This document shows positions 1 through 8,433 of a stretch of 64,000 nucleotides of DNA, piece after piece. Each line of letters opens with the position of its first letter. Within the stretch, counting starts at the first letter, position 1. The position numbers and the translations under genes were made by a program. The notes below the pieces were generated by a model. It saw nothing but the letters and a program-made list of their open reading frames with translations. It ran no database searches and was not told the origin of the DNA. Origin of the DNA: Microbacterium marinilacus (GTDB taxonomy: Bacteria; Actinomycetota; Actinomycetes; Actinomycetales; Microbacteriaceae); NCBI RefSeq assembly GCF_019753765.1, contig NZ_JAIJZW010000001.1:684260-748259 (forward strand), read 5' to 3'.

Positions 1-796
1 GCAGGCGCAGCCACTTCGCGTGACGGAACAGACGGGCGTGGGCGAGCTCGCGCGCTGCGACGTACAGCGCGAGCTGGTCGTCGGGGATCTCGAGGCCCTC
101 GCCGAGGTCGGCGAAGTTCTGGGGCAGGATCGCGGCGCTGCCGGCGGGCAGGACCGGGATGCCGACGTCTCCGCCGCTGACGACCTCGAGCGACAGCCGG
201 CCGACGACGTGTCCCAGCTGGGTCGCGAACAGCGAGCCGCCGAGGCTGCGCATCACCTGGCCCGCGTTCTTCACGAAGCCCTGCATCTCGTCGGGCACCT
301 GTGAGCTGAGGCTCTCCGTGAGGGCATCGGCGACGCTCGTCGCCACGGGCTCGGCGAGCTCCTGCCACACGGGCAGGGTGCGCTCCACCCACTCGCCTCG
401 CGTGATCGCGCGCGGGGCGTCGGCGAGGTCGGCGATCGACGTGGCCTCCGACAGCCAGAGGCCCGCCAGCTGGAAGGCCTGCTCGAGGTCGGCACGCTGG
501 CCCTGCGTCACGCTCAGGCCGTCCTGGTTGGCGATGTGCAGCGCCTGCCGCTTGGTCGAGTCCCAGTCGATCCCTGCACCCGACGAGCGGAAGGCGCTCT
601 GCAGGTTCTGCATCACCTGTGAGAGCGTCGCCGGGTCGATGGGCATGCCCGTGAGCCGCGCGAGCTGCTCGGGATCCATACGCGCGAACTGGCTCGGGTC
701 GATCGAGTCCGGGTCGAGCTGGCTGCCCGAAGCGCCGAAGAGCTGGCGCATGAGCTCCTGGAACTCCTCCTCGGGGGAGCGGTCGTCATCTGGCAC
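1..796 (-). CDS. Zinc-dependent metalloprotease-like protein, DUF2342 family (3' part outside window)
   Basis: The first 265 residues of a predicted hydrolase of the DUF2342 family are present; the C-terminal part lies beyond base 1. The N-terminus is acidic and glutamine-rich (PDDDRSPEEEFQELM). The family's core helix appears near the window edge as AARELAHARLF, the counterpart of the REAAHQRLF motif in mycobacterial members, so the classical HExxH is replaced by RExxH as is usual in this family. The start is GTG at 796, preceded by AAAGGCGGC. It is divergent from the YlbL-like protease, a common actinobacterial arrangement. Enzymatic activity is inferred from the family name and is not visible in the sequence. 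Confidence 0.85.
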   Translation of the reverse strand, partial: MPDDDRSPEEEFQELMRQLFGASGSQLDPDSIDPSQFARMDPEQLARLTGMPIDPATLSQVMQNLQSAFRSSGAGIDWDSTKRQALHIANQDGLSVTQGQRADLEQAFQLAGLWLSEATSIADLADAPRAITRGEWVERTLPVWQELAEPVATSVADALTESLSSQVPDEMQGFVKNAGQVMRSLGGSLFATQLGHVVGRLSLEVVSGGDVGIPVLPAGSAAILPQNFADLGEGLEIPDDQLALYVAARELAHARLFRHAKWLRL

Positions 797-921
797 GTCA
801 GCCGCCTTTCAGCCGGTCGATGCTCGGTGGTCCTACGCTAGTCTCACCCGTCTTCGCCCGCCTCGGCCCCCGCAGCGCCTGCCTTACGCCGCCCGCGAAC
901 GACGGCGCCGAAGGGGAAGAT

Positions 922-2037
922 GTGACGCTGTTCGATGGATCGGAGCCGATCCGCGCGCGCTCGCTGCCGCGACGCACCGTGGCGGGCATGTGGGCGCTCG
1001 TGATCGCGGCGCTCGTGCTGGTCGTGCTGACGTTCCTGCCGACCGCGTACGTGATCCAGCGCCCCGGCCCGGTGTACGACACGATCGGGACCGCCGAGTC
1101 GGCCGACGGCGAGGCCGTCCCCCTGATCGAGGTCTCCGGAGCGGACACGTACGAGACGGAAGGCACGCTCGACCTGACGACGGTGCAGGTGGTCGGCAAC
1201 CGCGACCGCACGCCGTCGTGGTTCGAGCTCGCCCTCGCGTGGCTCGACCCCTCCCGGGCCGTCGTCCCCATCGAGAGCGTGTTCCCCGCCGGGGTGACGA
1301 CCGAGCAGCGCGAGGAGGAGAACGCCGTGCTGATGGTGGACTCCCAGGCCGAGGCCACGGCGGCGGCGCTCAGCGAGCTGGGCTACGACGTCGGCGCGCG
1401 GGTCGAGGTCGCCGACATCGCGGGCGACGACGCGCCCGCCGCGGGCCTCATCGAGCCCGGCGACCGGATCCTCTCGGCCGACGGCACGGCCGTGGCCGAC
1501 GCGACCGAGCTGCGGGAGGCCATCCAGGCAGGCGGCGGCGCGCCCGTCGAGATCGAGTACGAGCGCGACGGCGAGCAGGGGTCGGTGAGCGTCACGCCGG
1601 AGGAGAGCACGATCGAGGGCGAGACGGCCTGGCTCGTCGGCATCACGCTGACCACCGCGTTCGACTTCCCGTTCGACGTCAAGATCCAGCTCGACAACGT
1701 CGGCGGCCCGAGCGCGGGGATGATGTTCGCGCTCGGCATCGTGGACGTCCTGACGCCCGGTGCGCTGAACGGCGGTGAGGCGGTCGCCGGAACCGGCACG
1801 ATCGCCGCCGACGGCACCGTCGGGCCGATCGGCGGGATCCGCCAGAAGCTGTACGGCGCGCGCGACGCCGGCGCCGAATGGTTCCTCGCGCCCGCATCGA
1901 ACTGCAACGAGGTCGTCGGGCACGTGCCGGACGGTCTGCAGGTGTTCTCGGTCGAGACCCTCGAGGACTCGCTCGCCGCGCTCGACGCGATCTCCGCCGG
2001 CGACACGGGGGAGCTGCCCGTCTGCACCGCGGGCTGA
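922..2037 (+). CDS. YlbL-like membrane-anchored PDZ and Lon-type (S16) serine protease
   Basis: This is a 371-residue protein. One N-terminal transmembrane helix (about residues 22-44) is followed by an extracytoplasmic region, a PDZ domain (about 150-220, with AAGLIEPGDRILSADG), and a C-terminal Lon-type S16 fold. The catalytic dyad is visible as Ser in NVGGPSAGMMFALG and Lys in GGIRQKLYGARDAGA. GTG at 922 was chosen because AAGGGGAAG lies just before it; the open frame extends upstream but without a better start. The family is membrane-bound and takes part in envelope proteolysis; the substrate here is unknown. Confidence 0.88.
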   Translation: MTLFDGSEPIRARSLPRRTVAGMWALVIAALVLVVLTFLPTAYVIQRPGPVYDTIGTAESADGEAVPLIEVSGADTYETEGTLDLTTVQVVGNRDRTPSWFELALAWLDPSRAVVPIESVFPAGVTTEQREEENAVLMVDSQAEATAAALSELGYDVGARVEVADIAGDDAPAAGLIEPGDRILSADGTAVADATELREAIQAGGGAPVEIEYERDGEQGSVSVTPEESTIEGETAWLVGITLTTAFDFPFDVKIQLDNVGGPSAGMMFALGIVDVLTPGALNGGEAVAGTGTIAADGTVGPIGGIRQKLYGARDAGAEWFLAPASNCNEVVGHVPDGLQVFSVETLEDSLAALDAISAGDTGELPVCTAG

Positions 2038-2147
2038 GGTCGGCACGGGGTCGAGGACGCCCTGCGCGCACCGCGGCCCCGTCCGCTCTCGCGTTCCCCG
2101 GGGTGCGGCAGCCAGGCGCTCCCGGCCGGTGCATAAGGTTCTCTGGT

Positions 2148-2153
2148 TAGGCT
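2148..2153 (+). promoter_or_regulatory. -10 hexamer TAGGCT of a leaderless promoter for the UPF0182 gene
   Basis: TAGGCT ends 6 bases before GTG 2160, and no Shine-Dalgarno sequence precedes the start. Transcription would begin at or next to the start codon. The same hexamer at the same spacing recurs before the genes at 14275 and 18201. Confidence 0.6.
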
Positions 2154-2159
2154 TGCAGG

Positions 2160-5075
2160 GTGACCACGACCTCCGCGCCCAGGGCGGCCGCGCCGTCCCC
2201 CTTCCGACGCATCGTCACGATCTCCCTTGCGGTGATCGTGGCTCTCGTCGTCGCCTTCTTCGCGTTCTCGAACCTTTACGCCGAGTTCCTCTGGTTCGAC
2301 CAGCTCGGCTTCGCGAACGTGCTGACGACGCAGTGGCTGGCGAGGGTCGTGATGTTCGTCGTCGGCTTCGTCGGCATGGCCGGCCCCGTGTGGCTGGCGA
2401 TCTTCCTCGCCTACCGGCTGCGGCCGGTGTACGCGCGGCTGAGCTCGCAGCTCGACCGGTATCAGGAGGTCGTCGAGCCGCTGCGTCGCCTCGCCATGTG
2501 GGGCATCCCCGTCTTCTTCGGCTTCTTCGCGGGCTTCGCGGCCTCCGCCCAGTGGGAGACCACGTGGCTGTGGCTCAACGGCGGGGCGACGGGTCAGACC
2601 GACCCCGAGTTCGGGCTCGACACGGGCTTCTACATGTTCGCGATGCCGTTCTACCAGTCGGTGGCGGGCTTCGCCTCGGCGGTCATCCTGATCAGCCTCC
2701 TGGTGACCGCGGCGGTGTCCTACCTCTACGGATCGGTGCGGATCGGGCAGGGGGAGATGCGCATCTCCAAGGCCGCCCGCATCCAGCTCGCCGTGCTGGC
2801 CGGCGTCTACCTCCTGGTGCAGGCGGGGAGCCTGTGGCTCGACCGCTACGCCAACCTGGTGGCGGCGGGCGACCGCATCACCGGCCCCGCCTACACGGAG
2901 GCGAACGCCGTCATCCCCGGCCAGACGATCCTCGCCGTGGTCGCCGCGCTCGTCGCGATCCTCTTCTTCGTGACGGCCGTGATCGGCCGCTGGCGCTACC
3001 CGCTGATCGCGACCGCGCTGCTGATCGTGACGTCCCTCGTGGTGAGCCTGGGCTACCCCTGGGCGGTCGAGACGTTCCAGGTGCGACCGAACCAGCGCGA
3101 CTACGAGATGGACTACTACCAGCGCAACGTCGACGGCACGCGTGCCGCGTACGGGCTGGACGGCATCGAGAAGACCGAGTTCAACGCGGAGACCGAGGCC
3201 GAGGAGGGGCAGCTGCGCAACGACGCGGACACGACGGCCTCGCTGCGCCTGATGGACCCGGCGATCATCAGCCCCACCGTGCGGCAGCTGCAGCAGTACC
3301 GGCAGTACTACGGCTTCAACGAGCGGCTGGACGTCGACCGCTACCAGATCGACGGCGAGACCCAGGATACGGTCGTCGCGGTGCGCGAGCTCGACCTCGG
3401 GCAGCTCGACCAGAGCGCGCAGACCTGGCAGAACACGACGATGGTCTACACGCACGGGTACGGTCTCGTCGCCGCCAAGGGCAACGAGCGCACGAACGAG
3501 GGCGAGCCGGTCTTCATCGAGAGCGACATCCCGTCGTCGGGCTTCCTGTCGGAGCTCGACTACGAGCCGCGCGTGTACTTCGGCGAGAACTCGCCCCTGT
3601 ACTCGATCGTCGGCGCACCGGAGGGGTCGGAGCCCATGGAGCTCGACTACCCGCGCGGTCAGGAGGGCGCCAGCGAGACCCGCACGACCTTCGACGAGGA
3701 GGGCGGGCCGAGCGTCGGCAACTTCTTCCACAAGCTGCTGTACGCGATGAAGTTCCAGTCGGAGCAGATCCTCTTCTCCGACAACGTCAACGCCGACTCG
3801 CAGATCCTCTACGACCGCGATCCGGCCACGCGCGTGCAGAAGACCGCTCCGTACCTGACGATCGACAGCGACCCCTACCCGAGCGTGGTGGACGGCCGCA
3901 TCGTCTGGATCGTGGACGCGTACACGACGAGCTCGACGTACCCGTACTCGACGGGTGTGAGCCTGTCGTCGGCGATCAGCGACTCGACGAACCCGCAGCC
4001 GAGCCTGCGGATCGATGACATCAACTACATCCGCAACTCGGTCAAGGCCACGGTCGACGCGTACAGCGGCGAGGTCAAGCTGTACGCGTGGGACGAGGAG
4101 GACCCGGTGCTGCAGGCGTGGCAGAAGGTCTATCCCTCGACCGTGCTCCCGATCGACGACATGTCGGGCGAGCTGATGAGCCACGTGCGCTATCCGACCG
4201 ACCTGTTCAAGGTGCAGCGCGCGATGCTCGGCACCTACCATGTCGACACGGCGGGGCAGTTCTACCAGCGCGACAACGCCTGGGCGACGCCGAGCGACCC
4301 GGCCAACCAGGACGTGCTGCAGCCGCCGTACTACCTGTCGATGCGGATGCCGGGCCAGGACGAGCCGACGTTCTCGATGTTCACGACGTTCATCCCCGAT
4401 GGCGGCCAGCGCAACGTGCTGATGGGCTACCTGTCGGTCGACTCGGATGCGGGCGACGAGGCGGGCCAGAAGCGCGACGACTACGGCAAGCTGCGCATGC
4501 TCGAGATCTCGGCGGACACCACCGTCCCGGGTCCCGGACAGGTGCAGAACATGTTCAACTCCGACGCGGACATCGCGTCGCAGATGAACGTGCTGCAGAT
4601 CGGAAACTCGAACGTCCGTCTCGGCAACCTGCTGACCCTGCCGGTCGGCGGCGGCCTGCTTTACGTGCAGCCGGTCTATGTCCAGTCCACGGGCGGCACG
4701 ACCTATCCGCTGCTGCGCAAGGTGCTGGTGGCGTTCGGCGACCAGCTGGCCTTCGAGGACACGCTGGCCGGGGCCCTCGACGAGCTGTTCGGCGGCGACT
4801 CGGGCGCCGCGACCGGCGACGACGACGTGACTCCGACGGATCCGACGGAGGAGCCCGCCGATCCGGACGCCGGTGACGGCGAGGACCAGGGTGAGCAGCC
4901 GGAGGAGACGACCCCGCCGGTCGCGGGCGACGAGTACGCGCAGGCGCTCTCCGATGCCCAGACGGCGCTGTCCGAGAAGCAGGCGGCGCTGGAGGACGGC
5001 GACATGGTCGCCTACGCCGAGGCGGACGAGCGTCTCACCGACGCCGTGAGCCGCCTGCTGGAGCTCGAGGAGTAG
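2160..5075 (+). CDS. UPF0182 family large membrane protein
   Basis: This 971-residue protein is close to the usual length of the COG1615/UPF0182 family, which is widespread in Actinobacteria and of unknown function. The first 310 residues carry about seven hydrophobic segments. A long soluble, probably external domain rich in Tyr, Asp and Gln follows. Around residues 877-925 there is an acidic Pro/Thr-rich linker, and a short Ala/Glu/Leu-rich helical tail (about 930-971) ends the protein. The GTG start is supported by the leaderless -10 element just upstream. A strong hairpin terminator follows, so it looks monocistronic. Confidence 0.9.
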   Translation: MTTTSAPRAAAPSPFRRIVTISLAVIVALVVAFFAFSNLYAEFLWFDQLGFANVLTTQWLARVVMFVVGFVGMAGPVWLAIFLAYRLRPVYARLSSQLDRYQEVVEPLRRLAMWGIPVFFGFFAGFAASAQWETTWLWLNGGATGQTDPEFGLDTGFYMFAMPFYQSVAGFASAVILISLLVTAAVSYLYGSVRIGQGEMRISKAARIQLAVLAGVYLLVQAGSLWLDRYANLVAAGDRITGPAYTEANAVIPGQTILAVVAALVAILFFVTAVIGRWRYPLIATALLIVTSLVVSLGYPWAVETFQVRPNQRDYEMDYYQRNVDGTRAAYGLDGIEKTEFNAETEAEEGQLRNDADTTASLRLMDPAIISPTVRQLQQYRQYYGFNERLDVDRYQIDGETQDTVVAVRELDLGQLDQSAQTWQNTTMVYTHGYGLVAAKGNERTNEGEPVFIESDIPSSGFLSELDYEPRVYFGENSPLYSIVGAPEGSEPMELDYPRGQEGASETRTTFDEEGGPSVGNFFHKLLYAMKFQSEQILFSDNVNADSQILYDRDPATRVQKTAPYLTIDSDPYPSVVDGRIVWIVDAYTTSSTYPYSTGVSLSSAISDSTNPQPSLRIDDINYIRNSVKATVDAYSGEVKLYAWDEEDPVLQAWQKVYPSTVLPIDDMSGELMSHVRYPTDLFKVQRAMLGTYHVDTAGQFYQRDNAWATPSDPANQDVLQPPYYLSMRMPGQDEPTFSMFTTFIPDGGQRNVLMGYLSVDSDAGDEAGQKRDDYGKLRMLEISADTTVPGPGQVQNMFNSDADIASQMNVLQIGNSNVRLGNLLTLPVGGGLLYVQPVYVQSTGGTTYPLLRKVLVAFGDQLAFEDTLAGALDELFGGDSGAATGDDDVTPTDPTEEPADPDAGDGEDQGEQPEETTPPVAGDEYAQALSDAQTALSEKQAALEDGDMVAYAEADERLTDAVSRLLELEE

Positions 5076-5095
5076 TACCGCAGGCCTTCGGCTCG

Positions 5096-5139
5096 CCACG
5101 GGCGAGGACGCATCCGCAGAGGATCGTCCTCGCCCGTGG
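5096..5139 (+). terminator. Intrinsic-type hairpin after the UPF0182 gene
   Basis: A perfect 15-bp inverted repeat, CCACGGGCGAGGACG with CGTCCTCGCCCGTGG, encloses a 14-base loop and starts 21 bases after the stop codon. There is no long U tract, as is common in high-GC actinobacteria. Confidence 0.8.
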
Positions 5140-5325
5140 CTGTTCTCATCCGCGACAATCCCTCTTCGCGCCGACAATGCAGCGACCACCCGCATTCTCG
5201 GCGCGGGAAGGGATTCTCGCGGTCGATGCCGTTCCGGGCAGCGCGCAGCATCCGGGCAAACCGTGGGTGACACGCCCGGGGCGCATCGGTGTCACCTCGG
5301 ATTGGCCTGTGCCCCGATCCCGTGC

Positions 5326-5331
5326 TAATGT
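5326..5331 (+). promoter_or_regulatory. Probable tRNA-fMet promoter -10
   Basis: TAATGT lies 12 bases before the tRNA 5' end. A possible -35 (TTGGCC, 5302-5307) is 18 bases upstream. Confidence 0.5.
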
Positions 5332-5343
5332 TTTCTCTTGTGC

Positions 5344-5417
5344 CGCGGGGTGGAGCAGCTCGGTAGCTCGCTGGGCTCATAACCCAGAGGTCGTAGGTTC
5401 AAATCCTGCCCCCGCAA
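5344..5417 (+). tRNA. Initiator tRNA-fMet (CAT)
   Basis: A cloverleaf can be folded with anticodon CAT at 5378-5380. Two initiator hallmarks are visible: the first acceptor pair is a C1-A72 mismatch (CGCGGGG against CCCCGCA), and the anticodon stem carries three consecutive G-C pairs (GGG CTCATAA CCC). The discriminator base is A and the full CCA is not encoded. It therefore serves translation initiation rather than elongation. Confidence 0.95.
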
Positions 5418-5422
5418 CAAAG

Positions 5423-5454
5423 AAGGCCCGGAATCCTCTCGGATTCCGGGCCTT
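5423..5454 (+). terminator. Terminator of tRNA-fMet
   Basis: A 14-bp perfect stem, AAGGCCCGGAATCC with GGATTCCGGGCCTT, has a TCTC loop and is followed by TTTCCCTTT. It starts six bases after the tRNA. Confidence 0.9.
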
Positions 5455-5494
5455 TCCCTTTGGCTGGCGTGAGTAGTGCCTCCCGCTCTCGCCG

Positions 5495-6316
5495 TCAGCC
5501 GCGGTCGAGGAAGACGCCGATGCGGTCGCCGTCCTTCACGAACTGCAGTGCGCTGTCGGGGTAGGTCGCGCGGAGCTGCTCCGGGGCGTTGCTGTCGACG
5601 CGCATGCTGATCGTCGCCGGGAAGGTGCCGACCGCGCAGCCGGCGTACAGGCCGCCGCTGAGCGACCAGCTGCTGGTGTCGGCGTCCCGTTCCGGCAGCT
5701 CCTCGGCCGCGAGCGCCGTGAAGCAGCCGATGCCGCCGGAGTTCGAGAACCCCGACGTCGTCTCGAAGAGGACCAGATCGTGGAACTCCCACACCTTCGA
5801 GCTGGGGCCGGCGCCGACCCAGCCCGGAGGGACCTCGATCGACGACGTCGGCTCGAGCGTGGCGATCTGCGGCGCGCCGCTCGACACCGCCACGGGAGAG
5901 ATCCTCGCGAGCCCGTAGGCCGCTCCCGCGGCCAGCGCGGCGGCCGCGACGACGGATCCGGCCCACAGCACGACGATGTGGCGGGGAAATCTCGCGCGGG
6001 TGGGGCGCGGCGCGTCGGGCTCTGCCGCGTCCTCCCGTGCGTCCGTCGGTGCCGGCGGTACGGCCTCCGCGAGCGGCGTCGACGACGGCGATTCCGCGGG
6101 CTCCGCGGCAGGGGCCGGCGTCTCCTCGGCCGGCTCCGGCTCCGGCTCATCCTCGACCGGCTCCGGCTTCTCCGGAGAGCCGACGGCGGACAGCGCCTCC
6201 AGCTCGCGCAGGCGACGCAGCGCGGCCGGATCGCGGTCGATGTCGGCCGCGGGGCCGAAGGCGCGAGCGCGCAGGAGGCGCAGCTCCTCGCGTATGTCGG
6301 TGTCCATCGTCTGCAT
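5495..6316 (-). CDS. Single-pass membrane protein of unknown function
   Basis: This is a 273-residue protein I do not recognise by family. Its N-terminus (about 1-45) is charged and helical. Residues 48-105 form a Pro/Glu/Ala-rich low-complexity linker, and one transmembrane helix spans about 114-137. The outer C-terminal domain of about 135 residues contains two cysteines (GGIGCFTAL and GLYAGCAVG) that could form a disulfide. The alternative start ATG 6307 would remove only three residues. It is not a recognisable lipoprotein. Confidence 0.7.
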   Translation of the reverse strand: MQTMDTDIREELRLLRARAFGPAADIDRDPAALRRLRELEALSAVGSPEKPEPVEDEPEPEPAEETPAPAAEPAESPSSTPLAEAVPPAPTDAREDAAEPDAPRPTRARFPRHIVVLWAGSVVAAAALAAGAAYGLARISPVAVSSGAPQIATLEPTSSIEVPPGWVGAGPSSKVWEFHDLVLFETTSGFSNSGGIGCFTALAAEELPERDADTSSWSLSGGLYAGCAVGTFPATISMRVDSNAPEQLRATYPDSALQFVKDGDRIGVFLDRG

Positions 6317-6346
6317 GCTCTCACGTCGTGGCGGCTCGGGCGCCGC

Positions 6347-6805
6347 TCAACGCGGCCGGCGTCTGCCGACCTCGGAGACGATCCACGCGGCGCCGAAGAA
6401 CACGAGGCTCCAGACCGTCGCCAGCGCCAGGGCGGTGAGGGGGAGGAGGACGACCGCGTACTGCACGTCGGCGACGAGACCTGCCGTCGCGAGGCACGCG
6501 CACACCACCAGCCCGGCGCTGGCCACGATCCGCAGGACTCCGGGCGCGCGCGGCAGGCCGCCTCCGCAGGGAGACGACGGCGACGACGATGCCGGCCACG
6601 CCGGCACCGAGGAGCAGCAGGGGCACCGCGAGGAACAGGACCAGCGCGACGGTCACGGCGACGTATCCGATGCGGTGTCCACGGGGCGGCGAGCCCGGAA
6701 CCGCCTGGCCGGCCGCGCGCACCCCCTCGCACGCCCGATGGCCCGGGGGGAGAACGGGGCGGCCGTCATCCGGTCGTCCACCTCGTCGTCCGTCGGTCTG
6801 GCCAT
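6347..6805 (-). pseudogene. Small multi-pass membrane protein broken by two compensating frameshifts
   Basis: No single frame gives a sensible protein, but three pieces joined do. ATG 6805 opens an acidic N-terminus (MARPTDDEVDDRM) that runs to a premature stop near 6656. The other frame carries two hydrophobic segments (YVAVTVALVLFLAVPLLLLG and GIVVAVVSL), between about 6730 and 6570. The original frame then resumes with two further membrane segments (VASAGLVVCACLATAGLVA and YAVVLLPLTALALATVWSLV) to the stop at 6347. First and last pieces share a frame, so the indels compensate. Homopolymer G and C runs lie near the first crossing. This is either a decayed gene or a pair of sequencing errors. 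Confidence 0.6.
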
Positions 6806-6889
6806 GATCCGCTCACCCTAGCGTCGGCCAGCCGCACGGCCGGGTTCGAGGGGTCGAACGCGAACGGCGCGCCCCGCTGCAGGCACGTC

Positions 6890-7327
6890 TCAGCGGAGCC
6901 GCGAGAAGACCGCGAACGTCGCTCCGAGGGGGATGAGCGCGAGAGTGACCAGCCCGGTCGCGGCGGCTGCGAGCACCGGCACCGCCGGCGCGTAGAGCAG
7001 CAGCACCGTCCCCACGAACCCGATGGGCACCGCGCCGAGGGCGAAGGTCGCGACACGCGAGGCGACGGCGCGATCCGGCCGTGTCACACCGAGGGCGTGT
7101 GCGACGCAGGCGGCACCGGTGATCCAGATCAGCGACGCCGCGGCGAACCCGGCGACGAGCATCGCGCTCGGGGCCGTGGTGGACGGGCCGACGGGGGCGG
7201 CGGCGCGCGCCCCCAGGACGTACACGGCGATGGCGAGGATGCCGAGCGCGATGCCGATCGAGAGCACGAGTCCCGCGCGTGTCCCTCTCGCCGCTCGTGT
7301 CCCTCGGTCCGCCTGAATGCCGGTCAT
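6890..7327 (-). CDS. Four-helix membrane protein of unknown function
   Basis: This 145-residue protein has a short basic N-terminus (MTGIQADRGTRAARGTRAG) and about four hydrophobic segments spread over residues 20-140. I recognise no family. ATG 7327 follows GAGGACTTCAC, which contains a usable ribosome-binding site. It starts 14 bases after the stop of the DUF3592-like gene, so the two are probably cotranscribed. Confidence 0.7.
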   Translation of the reverse strand: MTGIQADRGTRAARGTRAGLVLSIGIALGILAIAVYVLGARAAAPVGPSTTAPSAMLVAGFAAASLIWITGAACVAHALGVTRPDRAVASRVATFALGAVPIGFVGTVLLLYAPAVPVLAAAATGLVTLALIPLGATFAVFSRLR

Positions 7328-7341
7328 GTGAAGTCCTCGCC

Positions 7342-8094
7342 TCAGCGCAGAGCGCCCCTGGTCTTGGACAGGTCCACGTGGATGGACGCGCGCCGGCCGG
7401 GGTGCTCGGGGTCGTAACGGACCTCGTAACGGTCGCCGACGCGCGGGGCGACGCGCTCCTGGAAGGCGATGGAGGAGCGATGCCAGCGGGTCTGTCCGGC
7501 CCGGTCGTCGTAGCGCAGCGTCACCCGCCAGCGATCGATCCCGGCGATCGTCTCGACGTCGACCTTCGTGACGACCGCTTGCGCGACCACTCCGTGCGCG
7601 CGAGTCCAGTCCTGGCGTGCCGCGCGTGCGGCGAGCACGCGTCGGGCCACGGGGTGGATGGCGAGCACCATCCCGCCGACCGCGGCGAGCAGCGCCGGGA
7701 GCGGCCACGCCACCGGGCCGGAGGCCACCGCGGCGAGCGAGCCCAGACCGAGGCCGAGCAGGGGCCAGCCGAACGCGAGCGGAAGACACCAGGCCTCCCC
7801 GCCGCCGCGCCGGTGCCGGGCGTAGCCGTCGACCACGGCCGCGATCAGCACGGGCCAGACGACGACGAGCGTGGAGGCCTCGGCGATCCGAGCGACGGGC
7901 TCGGTGACGCCTTCGACGCCGACCAGCCACTCCGCGCCCGCCCACTCGACCCATCGCCCGCCTGCGAGGTACAGGGCGTTCGACCAGCCGGTCACCAGCG
8001 ACGTGGCGAACACCGCGCACCACAGCACGATCGCGACCACGCGCAACGTACGAGCGTTCCTCCACCAGCGCAGCTCCGGGTCCACCGTGCTCAC
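7342..8094 (-). CDS. DUF3592-like membrane protein
   Basis: A 250-residue protein with several N-terminal membrane segments and a soluble C-terminal domain. That domain's pattern (WRVTLRYDDRAGQTRWHRSS, then GDRYEVRYDPEHPGRRASI) resembles DUF3592 proteins. GTG 8094 was preferred over ATG 8151 because GGAAGGAG sits six bases before it, and the longer version adds only an Ala/Asp-rich stretch. The role is unknown; the family assignment is by motif resemblance. Confidence 0.7.
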   Translation of the reverse strand: MSTVDPELRWWRNARTLRVVAIVLWCAVFATSLVTGWSNALYLAGGRWVEWAGAEWLVGVEGVTEPVARIAEASTLVVVWPVLIAAVVDGYARHRRGGGEAWCLPLAFGWPLLGLGLGSLAAVASGPVAWPLPALLAAVGGMVLAIHPVARRVLAARAARQDWTRAHGVVAQAVVTKVDVETIAGIDRWRVTLRYDDRAGQTRWHRSSIAFQERVAPRVGDRYEVRYDPEHPGRRASIHVDLSKTRGALR

Positions 8095-8232
8095 GACGCG
8101 CTCCTTCCCGTCGGCGCCGGCGTCGCGCGCGGCGACGACGGTCGGGGCCATTCTGGCAGGAGCTGCCGGACCCCGTCACTCGACGGGGCGGGTGAGACGT
8201 CGGAGACGGCCTCCCCGGGCGAACGCCGTGAG

Positions 8233-8433
8233 TCAGTCGTCCGTGCGGAACCCGGCCGGCTTGTGCGTGCCGTCGCAGAACGGCTTGATCGACGACAGAC
8301 CGCACCGGCACAGCGCCATCGTCCGCCGGTTGCGCGGGATGGGCTCGCCGTCAGCGTCGCGCAGGTCCACGTCGCCGCGGACGAGGATCGGCCCGTCCGG
8401 GTAAGGGGTGATCGACGGACGCTCGTCACGCAT
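8233..8433 (-). CDS. CDGSH iron-sulfur domain protein
   Basis: This 66-residue protein is essentially one CDGSH domain. The cluster-binding pattern is complete: two Cys in LCRCG, then Cys and His in KPFCDGTH, the 3Cys-1His ligand set of a [2Fe-2S] cluster. Its ATG overlaps the end of the upstream iron-enzyme gene (stop at 8426-8428), so the two are translationally coupled. It probably acts as a small redox or cluster-transfer partner of that enzyme; the partnership is inferred from the coupling. Confidence 0.9.
   Translation of the reverse strand: MRDERPSITPYPDGPILVRGDVDLRDADGEPIPRNRRTMALCRCGLSSIKPFCDGTHKPAGFRTDD

Noticed and set aside
1383..5273. A 1296-codon open frame on the minus strand
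   Set aside because: It is antisense to the YlbL-like and UPF0182 genes, is Arg/His/Val-rich without domains, and arises from GC-rich third positions.
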